NCBI RefSeq assembly: GCF_030162935.1
Contig: NZ_JASAUZ010000023.1
Location: forward strand, 248,001-312,000
DNA from: Comamonas halotolerans
GTDB lineage: Bacteria > Pseudomonadota > Gammaproteobacteria > Burkholderiales > Burkholderiaceae_C
Direction: 5' to 3'
DNA length: 64,000 nucleotides
Positions 53,953-62,818 of the stretch are shown here, in pieces. Each line of letters starts with the position of its first letter. Positions within the stretch are counted from its first letter, which is position 1. The position numbers and the translations under genes are program-made. The notes under the pieces were generated by a model, which was given only the letters and a program-made list of their open reading frames with translations, was not told where the DNA came from and did not search any database.

Positions 53953-55107
53953 ATGGACTTCCGTCTCTCCGAAGAACACCAAGCATTTGCCGACAGCGTG
54001 GCACGTTTTGCTCAAGACAAGCTGGCTCCCGGCGCACTGGCACGTGCCCACCATCCCCACTGCCCCTGGGATGCAGCCCAGATGATTTCCGAGCAAGGCC
54101 TGATGGGCATCGCATTCCCCGAGGAAGACGGTGGCCAAGGCGGCACATTGATGCACGCAGTGCTGGCAATTCAACAGGTTGCCCTGGCCTGCCCCAAGAG
54201 TGCAGACCTGGTGCAGGCTGGCAACTTCGGCCCCATCCGCACCTTTGTGGAATACGCCACCGCAGAACAGAAGCAGCGTTTTCTGCCTGATTTGCTGGCG
54301 GGAAGAAAACTCATTTCTTTGGGAATGAGTGAACCAGATGCTGGTTCCGCAGTGACCGAGTTGAAGACCACCGCCATGATCGAGGGCGACGAAATCGTCA
54401 TCAACGGCAGCAAGGTGTTCTCCACCCATAGCCCTGAAGCAGAACTGTTCCTGATTTATGTGCGCTTTGGCCCCGGTGTGAACGGCATTGGCTCCGTGCT
54501 GGTGGAGCGTGGCGCACCCGGTTTCACCATTGGCCAGCCTTCCAGCTTCATGAACAGCGAGCAATGGTCTCAGCTGTATTTCGAAAACTGCCGTATTCCC
54601 AAGGCCAACTTGCTGCTGGGTGAAGGTGGTTTCAAAAAACAAATCTCGGGCTTCAACGTTGAGCGCCTGGGCAATGCCTCGCGTGCGCTGGCCCTGGGCC
54701 GTTACGCCTTCAATCAGGCACGTGAGCACGCGCTGGTGCGTAAGCAGTTTGGCCGTGAACTGTGCGAATTCCAGGGCCTGCAGTGGAAGTTTGCAGACAT
54801 GTGGATGAAGCTGGAGCAGGCACAGATGCTGCTCTACAAAGCCGCCCTGGAAGGCGAACACGGTCTGCCCAGCGCGCAAAGCACGGCCATGGCCAAGCTG
54901 GCTTGTAACTTGGCAGGCTGGGAAGTCTCCAACGAAGCCATGCAGGTCATGGGAGGCATGGGCTTCAGCCAGGAAGCATTGGTGGAGTACTGCGTACGCC
55001 GTACGCGCGGCTGGATGATTGCTGGCGGCTCCATCGAAATGCTCAAGAACCGTATTGCAGAAGGCGTGTTTGAGCGCAGCTTCTCACAACGCGCACCCAA
55101 AGCATAA
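53953..55107 (+). CDS. Acyl-CoA dehydrogenase
   Basis: FAD enzyme that introduces a 2,3 double bond into an acyl-CoA. The 384 residues have MDFRLSEEHQAF at the start, GMSEPDAGSAVT and the C-terminal QVMGGMGFSQEALVEY region. At the usual catalytic Glu position (YEG in medium-chain enzymes) the sequence is IAGG, but a Glu is present at the isovaleryl-CoA/long-chain dehydrogenase position (Glu237 in GFNVERLGNAS), so it is probably active and closer to the isovaleryl-CoA type. It is first in the plus-strand arm; ATG 53953 is the conserved start. A regulator at 58966 may control it. Confidence 0.93.
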   Translation: MDFRLSEEHQAFADSVARFAQDKLAPGALARAHHPHCPWDAAQMISEQGLMGIAFPEEDGGQGGTLMHAVLAIQQVALACPKSADLVQAGNFGPIRTFVEYATAEQKQRFLPDLLAGRKLISLGMSEPDAGSAVTELKTTAMIEGDEIVINGSKVFSTHSPEAELFLIYVRFGPGVNGIGSVLVERGAPGFTIGQPSSFMNSEQWSQLYFENCRIPKANLLLGEGGFKKQISGFNVERLGNASRALALGRYAFNQAREHALVRKQFGRELCEFQGLQWKFADMWMKLEQAQMLLYKAALEGEHGLPSAQSTAMAKLACNLAGWEVSNEAMQVMGGMGFSQEALVEYCVRRTRGWMIAGGSIEMLKNRIAEGVFERSFSQRAPKA

Positions 55108-55143
55108 ATCTGCGACCGAGAAAAAATTAACAAGGAGACATCA

Positions 55144-56112
55144 ATGAAACGACGCGCCTATCTGAGCGTGCTGGCAGCCGCTGCTCTGACTGCGGCCAGC
55201 GGTGGAGTTTGGGCTGACAACTACCCCAGCAAGCCGGTAAAAATCATTGTGGGATTTCAAGCCGGTGGCCCCACCGATGTGGTTGCACGCCTGGTGGCCA
55301 AAGCCTTGCAAGATGAACTGAAAGGAGCATTCATTGTTGAGAATCGCCCTGGTGCGACCAGCAATATTGCGTCGGAAATGGTCGCCGCAGCGGCGCCGGA
55401 TGGCTACACCCTGCTCCTGGCAGCAGCCCCGCTGGCCATGAACAAGTACATCTATCCCAAGCAGAAATTCGATCCGATCAAGAGCTTCACTCCCATCTCC
55501 AAGGTCTCTTCAGCGCCGGGCGTGTTTGCTGTCAGCCCGAAGCTGCCTGTCAAGAACTTCAAGGAGTTCCAGGCGCTGGCCAAGAAAAAGCCGGGTGAGC
55601 TGACCTATGGCACCACCGGTGCTGGCGGTACACAACATATGGCCACGCTGCGACTGGAGCAGCTGGCAGGCATACAGATGCTGCACGTGCCCTATTCCGG
55701 AGGCTCTGGTGCACTCAATGACCTGATTGCTGGTGTGATTGACTCTGCCTTCATGACATCCACAGGTGCCATGCCGAACCTGGAAGCAGGAAAGGTGCGT
55801 CCGCTGGCCGTGGCGGGTCCCGAGCGCCTGCCAGGCATTCCTGATGTCCCTACCTTCAAGGAAGTCGGTCTGCCAGACATGGTCTCCGACTCATGGAATG
55901 CCTTGCTGGCACCGGCTGGTACCCCGCAAGCCATCGTGGACAAACTCGCTGCAGTGATGGCCAAGGCCACACAAAGCGAAGAGTTCAAGAGAACCTTGAT
56001 TCCTCAGGGTGCCGTTCTCATCGGCAACACTCCGGCGCAATTCAAAGCCGAGCTGGCTGCCGAAGTGACGCACTGGGGCGAGCAGTTCAAGAAATTCAAT
56101 GTAGAGAAGTAA
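55144..56112 (+). CDS. Bug/TctC-family periplasmic solute-binding protein
   Basis: A 322-residue secreted binding protein of the tripartite tricarboxylate receptor family, hugely expanded in Burkholderiales. It has a Sec signal (about 1-24, ending VWA), then YPSKPVKIIVGF, GGPTDVVARLVAKAL, the VENRPGATSNIA motif and DGYTLLLA, all standard Bug features. Many Bug proteins are orphans without TctA/TctB permeases, as here. The neighbours suggest that its ligand is the carboxylic acid degraded by the locus. It has a good AAGGAG ribosome-binding site. Confidence 0.94.
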   Translation: MKRRAYLSVLAAAALTAASGGVWADNYPSKPVKIIVGFQAGGPTDVVARLVAKALQDELKGAFIVENRPGATSNIASEMVAAAAPDGYTLLLAAAPLAMNKYIYPKQKFDPIKSFTPISKVSSAPGVFAVSPKLPVKNFKEFQALAKKKPGELTYGTTGAGGTQHMATLRLEQLAGIQMLHVPYSGGSGALNDLIAGVIDSAFMTSTGAMPNLEAGKVRPLAVAGPERLPGIPDVPTFKEVGLPDMVSDSWNALLAPAGTPQAIVDKLAAVMAKATQSEEFKRTLIPQGAVLIGNTPAQFKAELAAEVTHWGEQFKKFNVEK

Positions 56113-56115
56113 GAC

Positions 56116-58203
56116 ATGTTGACCACAAAGACATCCTCCACAGACGTGTGCCAGGCACTCTTGTATCCCAAGAGCATTGCATTGGTAGGAGCATCGGACG
56201 ATGCCAAAAAGACCGGTGGCCGCCCGCAGCTTTTTCTGCGCCGCTCGGGTTTTCAGGGCACGGTTTATCCGATCAACCCACGTCGCGATCAGGTACAAGG
56301 CGAAAAAGCCTGGCCCAGCCTGTCTGCGCTGCCTGAAGTGCCGGAGCATGTCTTTGTGCTTTCCCCCACTGACTCCGTCGTCCCTACCGTTCAGGAATGC
56401 GCCAAGCTGGGCGTGAAGCTGGTCACCATTTTGGCCAGTGGTTTCTCTGAGTCCGGCCACGAAGGTATGGAGCGTGAAAACCAGTTGCGCGCCATTGCCA
56501 AGGAAAGCGGTATTCGCATTCTGGGTCCCAGCAGCCTGGGGGTAGTCAACCCCAACAATGGTCTGGTACTCACCGCCAATGCTGCTTTTGCCGAACCAGA
56601 TGTACCCAAAGGCAAGGTGTTCGTTGCCTCGCACAGCGGCAGCATGATCGGCGCACTGGTCTCACGCGGCAAGGCCCGTGGCGTAGGCTTTGCAGGCCTG
56701 GTATCCGTGGGCAGCGAAGTGGACCTGAGCGTGGGCGAGATCTGCGCGGCAACCCTGGATGACCCCGCGATTGAAGGATATGTGTTGTTCCTGGAAAGCC
56801 TGCGCCACGGTGACCAGTTGCAAACTTTTGCCCGTGAAGCCGCCAAGCGTGGCAAGCCCGTGATTGCCTACAAGCTGGGCCGCTCCAGCGCTGCAGCCGA
56901 AATGGCAGCCACACACACGGGCGCTTTGGCCGGTGAGGATGACATCGCCGATGCCTTCTTGAAAGACCTGGGCATTGCACGCGTTGAAATGCTCGAAACC
57001 TTGTTCGAGATTTTCCCGCTGGCCCAAAAAATTCCAGCGCAGCAAAAGACGCCGCAGCGCGTGGCCGTGGTGACCACCACAGGTGGCGGCGCCGCCATGG
57101 TGGTTGACCAGCTGGGTGTGCGCGGCATCACCGTGCAGACGCCATCTGCTGAAACCATTGCCAAACTGCAGGCTGCAGACATTCCTGGCAACGCTGGCCG
57201 TGTGCTGGACCTGACCCTGGCAGGCACCAAGTACGAAGTCATGATGAAAGCGCTGGACATATTGCTCAACGCGCCGGAGTTCGACATGGTGATTGCCGTG
57301 GTGGGCTCTTCGGCCCGCTTCAACCCTGACCTGGCAGTCAAACCCATCATGGACAGCGCGGGCCACAGCAAGCCACTGGTCACCATGCTGGTGCCAGATG
57401 CGCCTCAGGCCCTGGCCCAGCTCACCCAGGCCAATATTCCCTGCTTCCGCACACCGGAAAGCTGCGCCGACGCGATTGCCTCGGTGTTTGCGCGCCGCGC
57501 CATTGCCGAGCCTGCCACCGTCAAGGGGCAGCCTGCCACCGCAACACGTGCCTTGAGCGAAGCCCAGGCCTATGCGCTGCTCGACACGCTGCAAGTGCCC
57601 CATGCACCTGCAGCCACCTTCGATCTGAGCACCGAACAACCTGGCGCATTACCTTTTGACTTTCCTGTCGTGGCCAAAGTATGCTCCGAGCACATTCCCC
57701 ACAAGACCGAAGTCGGTGGCGTGGTGCTGGGCATTCAGAACCAGGAGGCACTGGCTGCGGCATTCGCCACCCTGCGCAGCAATCTGCAAGAGCGCGCCCC
57801 CGGTGTACCTTGTGATCAGGTGCTTGTGCAGCCCATGCGCAAGGGCTTGACGGAAGTGCTGGTGGGTTACCGCATTGACCCGGATGCGGGCCCCATCATC
57901 ATGTTGGCAGCTGGCGGCATCTGGGCTGAAGTGATGCGTGACCGGAGCATTCGCCTGGCACCCGTAAGCGTGGAAACGGCCAAAGAGATGATTGCTGAAG
58001 TCAAGATGCTGCAGACCGTCGCAGGTCTGCGCGGTAAAGCCAAGGGAGACCTGGACGCTCTGGCCCACACCATTTCGCGCCTGTCACAGCTGGCGGTGCG
58101 GGGCGATCTGAACGTGGTCGAAGCCGAGGTGAACCCATTGATGGTGATGCCAGAAGGTGAAGGTGTGCTGGCAGTGGATGCCCTTGTGATGCAGCCTCTG
58201 TGA
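56116..58203 (+). CDS. NDP-forming acyl-CoA synthetase (ACD/acetate-CoA ligase family)
   Basis: A 695-residue fused alpha-beta type synthetase that activates a carboxylic acid to its CoA ester with ATP (or ADP in reverse). The N-terminal CoA-binding domain starts YPKSIALVGASDDAKKTG (key VGAS); the succinyl-CoA synthetase-like domains follow, with the phosphohistidine His267 in ATHTGALAGED. The C-terminal ATP-grasp part includes FPVVAKVCSEHIPHKTEVGGV (key HKTEVGGV) and VEAEVNPLMV. It is three bases after the Bug gene and overlaps the hydrolase start (GTGA), so these genes form one operon. The substrate is the unknown acid of this locus. Confidence 0.92.
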   Translation: MLTTKTSSTDVCQALLYPKSIALVGASDDAKKTGGRPQLFLRRSGFQGTVYPINPRRDQVQGEKAWPSLSALPEVPEHVFVLSPTDSVVPTVQECAKLGVKLVTILASGFSESGHEGMERENQLRAIAKESGIRILGPSSLGVVNPNNGLVLTANAAFAEPDVPKGKVFVASHSGSMIGALVSRGKARGVGFAGLVSVGSEVDLSVGEICAATLDDPAIEGYVLFLESLRHGDQLQTFAREAAKRGKPVIAYKLGRSSAAAEMAATHTGALAGEDDIADAFLKDLGIARVEMLETLFEIFPLAQKIPAQQKTPQRVAVVTTTGGGAAMVVDQLGVRGITVQTPSAETIAKLQAADIPGNAGRVLDLTLAGTKYEVMMKALDILLNAPEFDMVIAVVGSSARFNPDLAVKPIMDSAGHSKPLVTMLVPDAPQALAQLTQANIPCFRTPESCADAIASVFARRAIAEPATVKGQPATATRALSEAQAYALLDTLQVPHAPAATFDLSTEQPGALPFDFPVVAKVCSEHIPHKTEVGGVVLGIQNQEALAAAFATLRSNLQERAPGVPCDQVLVQPMRKGLTEVLVGYRIDPDAGPIIMLAAGGIWAEVMRDRSIRLAPVSVETAKEMIAEVKMLQTVAGLRGKAKGDLDALAHTISRLSQLAVRGDLNVVEAEVNPLMVMPEGEGVLAVDALVMQPL

Positions 58204-58910
58204 GTGCGTGCGCTTTGCCGACACCGCGTGCCCAAGTCCGTACAGCAGCCAATGCCGCAGAGCAATGGTTGCTGTCACAAGCCAGCGTGCCAACGTTGGC
58301 CACGCCCAGCAACATACGTTGGCTGAGCTGGGGCAACGGCACACCCGTGGTTTTGCTGCACGACTGGGGATGTGATTGGCGCGCCTGGCATGCGAGCATC
58401 GCGCACCTTGCCCGTTCCTGCCAAGTGCTGGTTGCCGAGCTTCCTGCGCAACACGCTGCACCCGCCGCGCAGCAGCAAAGTGCCAAAGACTGGGCGCAGT
58501 CCATTCAAAAAGACTTGCACGGCCTATTTGCCCAAACCCCTTTCAGCCTGGTGGCGCATGGCTGGGGTTGCCTGGTGGCAGGCTGGCTTGTGCCAGCCCT
58601 GCCCCAATTGTCTAGCCTGGTGCTGCTGGGTGACGGGGGACATGGCCGTAGCCCGCATTCAGCAGCACCACAGCCTGACCAAATAGCGGCATTGCTGCAC
58701 CAGCAACTGAAGGATTTGCACAAGCCCATGCTCATGATCTGGGGAACAGCAGATGACCTCGCTGGCTCCAATCAAGCAGCCATCACACTGGCCATGGACC
58801 GTGAGGAGCGCGAGTGGATGGTGCTGCCCAATACGCATGCATCACTTCCACAAACGCGTAGCAAAGAAATCAACACCATGCTGACACGATGGCTGCTGTC
58901 ACATTGCTGA
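58200..58910 (+). CDS. Alpha/beta-hydrolase-fold protein lacking the nucleophile serine
   Basis: A 236-residue alpha/beta-hydrolase-like protein. The oxyanion-hole region is VVLLHDWGCDWRAWH, and the nucleophile elbow, normally GHSxGG, reads AHGWGCLVAG: Gly replaces the catalytic Ser. A candidate Asp (GTADD) and His (NTHASLP) remain. Thus classical hydrolysis is unlikely; a scaffold or altered chemistry is possible. It starts at GTG 58200, overlapping the stop of the acyl-CoA synthetase by four bases, so translation is coupled. Confidence 0.75.
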   Translation: MSACALPTPRAQVRTAANAAEQWLLSQASVPTLATPSNIRWLSWGNGTPVVLLHDWGCDWRAWHASIAHLARSCQVLVAELPAQHAAPAAQQQSAKDWAQSIQKDLHGLFAQTPFSLVAHGWGCLVAGWLVPALPQLSSLVLLGDGGHGRSPHSAAPQPDQIAALLHQQLKDLHKPMLMIWGTADDLAGSNQAAITLAMDREEREWMVLPNTHASLPQTRSKEINTMLTRWLLSHC

Positions 58911-58953
58911 CGCTGGAAGCTGGCGAGTACGCCAGCCCCACCAACGCGCTCTC

Positions 58954-58959
58954 TAGAAT
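58954..58959 (+). promoter_or_regulatory. Possible -10 element giving a leaderless LysR-type regulator transcript
   Basis: TAGAAT ends six bases before the ATG at 58966; a transcript starting at the normal distance would begin at or next to the ATG. No ribosome-binding site is seen before this ATG. Confidence 0.35.
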
Positions 58960-58965
58960 CCAGTC

Positions 58966-59874
58966 ATGAGTAAAAAGCTTCCGCCGCTGAACCCCCTGAA
59001 AGTCTTTGACGCGGTAGTTCGCACCCAGAACCTGACCAAAGCGGCGCAAGAGCTTCACATCAGTCAGTCTGCGGTCAGCAAGCAGCTCAATGTTTTGCAG
59101 ACTTATCTGGGGGTGGAATTATTCCGGCGCGAGCGTCACGGCATCAGCCTGACACACTCGGGCCAGCGTTATGCAGAAGCCATCAATCCGGCCTTTGACC
59201 TGCTCAGCAAAGCCACTGAAGACCTGATGCGCTCGGGCTCGGACAGCACACTGCGCATCCAGACCTACACCACGTTTGCGGCGAAATGGCTGATTCCACG
59301 GCTGTCCGATTTCAACAGCAAACACCCTGACATCACAGTCAAGATCACCAATTCGGTCTCGTATGTGGACTTTGATCGCGACAACGTTGATCTGGCCATC
59401 CAGATTGGCAACGGAGCCTGGCCAAGGCAAGACAGCGACTTCCTGTTTGAAGATGTCATTGAACCTGTGTGCAGCCCCGATTTCCTCAGACAATACGCGC
59501 CTGATGCGCGCTACCCTCAGGCCTTGTTGCGCGTGCGCTTGCTGGTCTCCCATTTCCGCCCCCACGATTGGCGGACCTGGGCCAAGCTGTGCCGCTATGA
59601 GACCGAGATCGAGCCTACCGAGCAAATGCGCTTCAGCAGCTCCATCCTGACGTGGCAAGCCGCTGCAGACAGCCTGGGTGTGGCCATTGGCCAGACCACC
59701 TTGCTGGTCGATGACCTGAAAAAGCAAAAGCTGGTCGCGCCCTTCAACCTGCCCGTCAAGACCGGCCTCTCCTACTATCTGGTGCGCCCACAGCTACAGC
59801 GCCACTCCCGCAAGGTGGAAATCTTCCGCAGCTGGATTGCAGGGCAACTGGAACTCTTGAAAAACCCCAGCTGA
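58966..59874 (+). CDS. LysR-family regulator of the GcvA type
   Basis: A 302-residue LysR-type regulator. The helix-turn-helix is within residues 6-65 (PPLNPLKVFDAVVR, then LTKAAQELHISQSAVSKQLNVLQ; key AAQELHISQSAVS). The LysR substrate domain contains the TYTTFAAKWLIPRL segment typical of the GcvA subgroup. Standing at the end of the plus arm of the CoA catabolic locus and next to a membrane protein gene, it most likely controls this locus, with the divergent region at 53759-53952 as candidate operator. That is inference. Confidence 0.9.
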   Translation: MSKKLPPLNPLKVFDAVVRTQNLTKAAQELHISQSAVSKQLNVLQTYLGVELFRRERHGISLTHSGQRYAEAINPAFDLLSKATEDLMRSGSDSTLRIQTYTTFAAKWLIPRLSDFNSKHPDITVKITNSVSYVDFDRDNVDLAIQIGNGAWPRQDSDFLFEDVIEPVCSPDFLRQYAPDARYPQALLRVRLLVSHFRPHDWRTWAKLCRYETEIEPTEQMRFSSSILTWQAAADSLGVAIGQTTLLVDDLKKQKLVAPFNLPVKTGLSYYLVRPQLQRHSRKVEIFRSWIAGQLELLKNPS

Positions 59875-59875
59875 A

Positions 59876-60988
59876 ATGACAGCCTCCCAGCCCCAGCTAC
59901 GCCTTGCGCTTGCCTACGTCTTCACCTTGTTGATTGCCTTTCTCGCTGCGCAAGCCTTCAGCCACCTCCACATCCCGCTGCCCTGGCTCACAGGACCGTT
60001 GCTGTGCATTGGCATTCTTTCGGTCATGAACGTACCCGTGGTCAGCGTGGTGATGGTTCGCAACCTCGCGCAATGGGCCATGGGCTCCGCATTGGGGCTG
60101 TACTTCACCCCGGAGATTCTGGGCATCATCTCGCAGCTGTGGTGGTGCGTGGCGCTGGCAGTCGTGTTTTCGATTGCGCTCGGGATATTCGGTGCACAGT
60201 TCATCACCTATTTCAACCGTAACAGCACAAGTTTTAGCAACCGCGAGCAACTACAGGCTACAGCCTATTTTTCGGGTGCTATCGGCGCTGCTTCGGAGAT
60301 GACACTGCTGTCGGAGCGACAGCGGGCACGCACCGATTTGGTCGCGGCCAGCCACAGCTTGCGCCTGATGATTGTGACCTTGTGCATTCCTCTGGCCGTG
60401 AGCTTGCTGGATACCTCCAGCGCAGCAGCCTCCAGCCCGCTGGTCACCCAGCCACTGCAAGTCTTCCAGCCACAGGGCTTTGCCTTGTTTGCTGCCATCA
60501 CCGCTTCTGGTGTGGCTGTGCTGCATTGTTTGAAATTTCCCAACCCCTGGTTTTTAGGCCCTTTCTTTGCCGCAGTGATACTGGCCGTGCTGGAGTGCAA
60601 TCTCTCCGCCATGCCCCCTGGAGCCAGCCAAGCCGCGCAGCTCATCATTGGTGTCAGCCTGGGCGTGCGCTTCAGCCGGCAGTTCCTGAAAAGCGCACCT
60701 TTTTGGGCACTGAGCATTGCTTTACTGAGCTTGTGTCTGATTGCCATCAGCGCAGGCTTTGCGTGGGTGCTGAGCCAGTTGGTGGATGTGGACTTTGCCT
60801 CACTGCTACTGGCCACAGCGCCCGGAGGTATCGTGGAAATGTCCATCACTGCCAAGATATTTGCCCTGTCCGTGCCAGTGGTCACGGCATTCCAGGTCAC
60901 CCGGTTGATCGCCGTTTTATTGCTGACCAACCTGGTGTATCGCTGCGTCTATCAACCACGAGCCCAAGAGTCAGCCAAGAGAGCCTGA
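59876..60988 (+). CDS. AbrB-family membrane protein (putative transporter)
   Basis: A 370-residue protein with about ten hydrophobic helices in two related halves, the AbrB-duplication fold (once called putative ammonia monooxygenase). Key words are LPWLTGPLLCIG in the first half, SGAIGAASEMT in the middle, and TAPGGIVEMSITAK in the second half. Its function is unproven, but family members are found next to catabolic genes and are assumed to be transporters. It starts one base after the stop of the LysR gene, so the pair is translationally coupled. Confidence 0.88.
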   Translation: MTASQPQLRLALAYVFTLLIAFLAAQAFSHLHIPLPWLTGPLLCIGILSVMNVPVVSVVMVRNLAQWAMGSALGLYFTPEILGIISQLWWCVALAVVFSIALGIFGAQFITYFNRNSTSFSNREQLQATAYFSGAIGAASEMTLLSERQRARTDLVAASHSLRLMIVTLCIPLAVSLLDTSSAAASSPLVTQPLQVFQPQGFALFAAITASGVAVLHCLKFPNPWFLGPFFAAVILAVLECNLSAMPPGASQAAQLIIGVSLGVRFSRQFLKSAPFWALSIALLSLCLIAISAGFAWVLSQLVDVDFASLLLATAPGGIVEMSITAKIFALSVPVVTAFQVTRLIAVLLLTNLVYRCVYQPRAQESAKRA

Positions 60989-61030
60989 GCATCCCCTGCA
61001 TGGGTAGTAAAAAGGCTATAGCTGCCGTTT

Positions 61031-61753
61031 TCAGGCCAGCGCTGCCTCAGAGAACTTTTGCAATTGCGCCCAATGCTCAAAGGCCAGCACACGTGGATAG
61101 TGTTGAGCAGATAAACCGCCATAGCCTGCTGTGTGCCACGCAAAGTGCACGCTGGCAGCCTGAGCACATTGGGCATCGGTCTCCGTATCGCCCACATAAA
61201 GGCAGTGCTCAGGGGCCACGCCCAGTGCATGCAACACGCCGTGCAATGGCACTGGCGAGGGCTTGCTGATGCCAAAGGTGTCGGCGCCGCAGATGAAAGC
61301 CATATGCTCAAACAGGCCCAGCTTGGTCAAGGTCAGGCGTGCGCTGCGCTCGCTGGAGTTGGTACAGACTCCCATCTTCAAGCCCTGACGGGCGAGGGCG
61401 TCAATGGCATTGCGCACGCCGTCATAGAGATGGGCCGTTGGGCTTTGCATTGCCGCGTACAAAGAAACAAAGCGTGCCAGCGCTGCGTTCCACTGCGCAG
61501 GTTCAACCCAGCCCATATCTTTGCAGGCCGCACGCATGATGCCTTCCATGGTGCCATGCAGGACTTTGGGCGCGTAGTTTTGCGGCAACTCTCCAATCCC
61601 TTGCTCACGAAAGGTGCGCCGCACGCCTTCCATCAAATCTGCAGCACTGTGCACCAGGGTTCCATCCAAATCAAACACCAGGGCTTGAAGCGCAGTTCCC
61701 GCTCCGGAAGTGAACACACCATGGGCAGCGGCAGAGGAAGGCACGATTGACAC
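61031..61753 (-). CDS. HAD-family phosphatase (phosphoglycolate phosphatase-like)
   Basis: A 240-residue HAD hydrolase. The nucleophile is Asp28 and the acid/base Asp30 in VFDLDGTLVHS; motif II is CTNSS, motif III the Lys of GISKPSP, and motif IV VGDTETDA. The cap insert after motif I has the helical type of phosphoglycolate phosphatase and beta-phosphoglucomutase. The start is probably GTG 61753 or a later GTG; no ATG is available. It follows the phosphodiesterase gene in the same direction after about 175 bases, so it may remove phosphate from a product of that enzyme; that is inference. Confidence 0.88.
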   Translation of the reverse strand: MSIVPSSAAAHGVFTSGAGTALQALVFDLDGTLVHSAADLMEGVRRTFREQGIGELPQNYAPKVLHGTMEGIMRAACKDMGWVEPAQWNAALARFVSLYAAMQSPTAHLYDGVRNAIDALARQGLKMGVCTNSSERSARLTLTKLGLFEHMAFICGADTFGISKPSPVPLHGVLHALGVAPEHCLYVGDTETDAQCAQAASVHFAWHTAGYGGLSAQHYPRVLAFEHWAQLQKFSEAALA

Positions 61754-61928
61754 GTTTTACTTTCAAAAATCTTGGGTTGAGAACAAAGCGCCCCTCGCAA
61801 AGCGGTGCTCAGGGCTTTCCATGCAGTACTTGAAGAAGTCCCGAGAATGCACCAGCGACTATCGCCGATCAAAACCAGGTTGCAGCGTTCACCACAGGCT
61901 GCTGATGATTGCTGAGAGTTGCTGGAAA

Positions 61929-62759
61929 TCAGTCGATCAGCTTGCCCTGCGCATCCCAGAACGGATAAGGCCCTGCACTTTCCACCGTAGTCACGGTGTG
62001 GCTGACGATTTGCTGCTGGCTGTTCATCGCGTGCAGTACGAAAGCAGCTGGCTCAAGGTTCCACGCTGATTGCGCCACTTTGCCCAGTTCAAAATGCAGC
62101 TGGTGAGCAACCGAGGGAGCCGTCATGGCGACAGTGCCAGCAAAACCGCATTGAATGCTGCGGTGCAGATGACCACAAACAATGCGCTGGACATTACCTG
62201 CAGCACGCACGATCTCAGCCAGAGCCTCACGGCCTTGCAACAGACCAAAAGCATCCATGGGCCCGAACATGGTTTCAAATGGCGGGTGGTGCATGGCAAT
62301 CACGGTCGGCGTCTGCGCATCTTGCGCCAAGGTATCAGCCAGCCACTGCAAACGCAATGCACACAGACAGCCATAGTGCTCGCCAGGCACCGTGGTATCC
62401 AGGACCACCAGACGCATGCCCCCCACATACACGGCGTACTGCACAAAGTCACCCGGCCCTGCATGCAGATGCGCCATCTGCGGAAACTGTGCGCGTAAGG
62501 CCGTCGCCTGATCGTGGTTGCCCATCACCAAGTACACGGGCATTTGCGCCATCAAAGGCTGCAGCAGTTGCTCCAGATGGGCATATTCTGCTGCGCCACC
62601 AAAGTCGGTGAGGTCTCCAGTCATGACCGCGGCTGCTGGCAATGCGGGCAAGGACAACACCTTGTCGACCGCGCGTTGGGTATACACCGAGGTGTCAATG
62701 CGTTTGTAGGTCAGCACACCCGGAGCACGGATGTGCAAGTCACTCAGTTGCACGAGCAT
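61929..62759 (-). CDS. GpdQ/CpdA-like metallophosphodiesterase
   Basis: A 276-residue calcineurin-type phosphodiesterase with all metal motifs: DLHI (Asp7, His9), GDLTD, GNHD, HHPP and GHLH. The order and spacing resemble GpdQ (a glycerophosphodiesterase from Enterobacter) more than the cyclic AMP enzyme CpdA, though the two are close. ATG 62759 (MLVQLSDLHI) is chosen because the motif follows directly; a GTG/ATG pair at 62822/62819 overlaps the stop of the ABC ATPase and could give a longer form. Position after an ABC importer suggests that its substrate is an imported phosphodiester. Confidence 0.88.
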   Translation of the reverse strand: MLVQLSDLHIRAPGVLTYKRIDTSVYTQRAVDKVLSLPALPAAAVMTGDLTDFGGAAEYAHLEQLLQPLMAQMPVYLVMGNHDQATALRAQFPQMAHLHAGPGDFVQYAVYVGGMRLVVLDTTVPGEHYGCLCALRLQWLADTLAQDAQTPTVIAMHHPPFETMFGPMDAFGLLQGREALAEIVRAAGNVQRIVCGHLHRSIQCGFAGTVAMTAPSVAHQLHFELGKVAQSAWNLEPAAFVLHAMNSQQQIVSHTVTTVESAGPYPFWDAQGKLID

Positions 62760-62818
62760 ATCTGTCACTTCTTTCAGGTCAGGCCGGGCGCTGGCGCCCA
62801 TTGGTGGTATTGGCTGCA

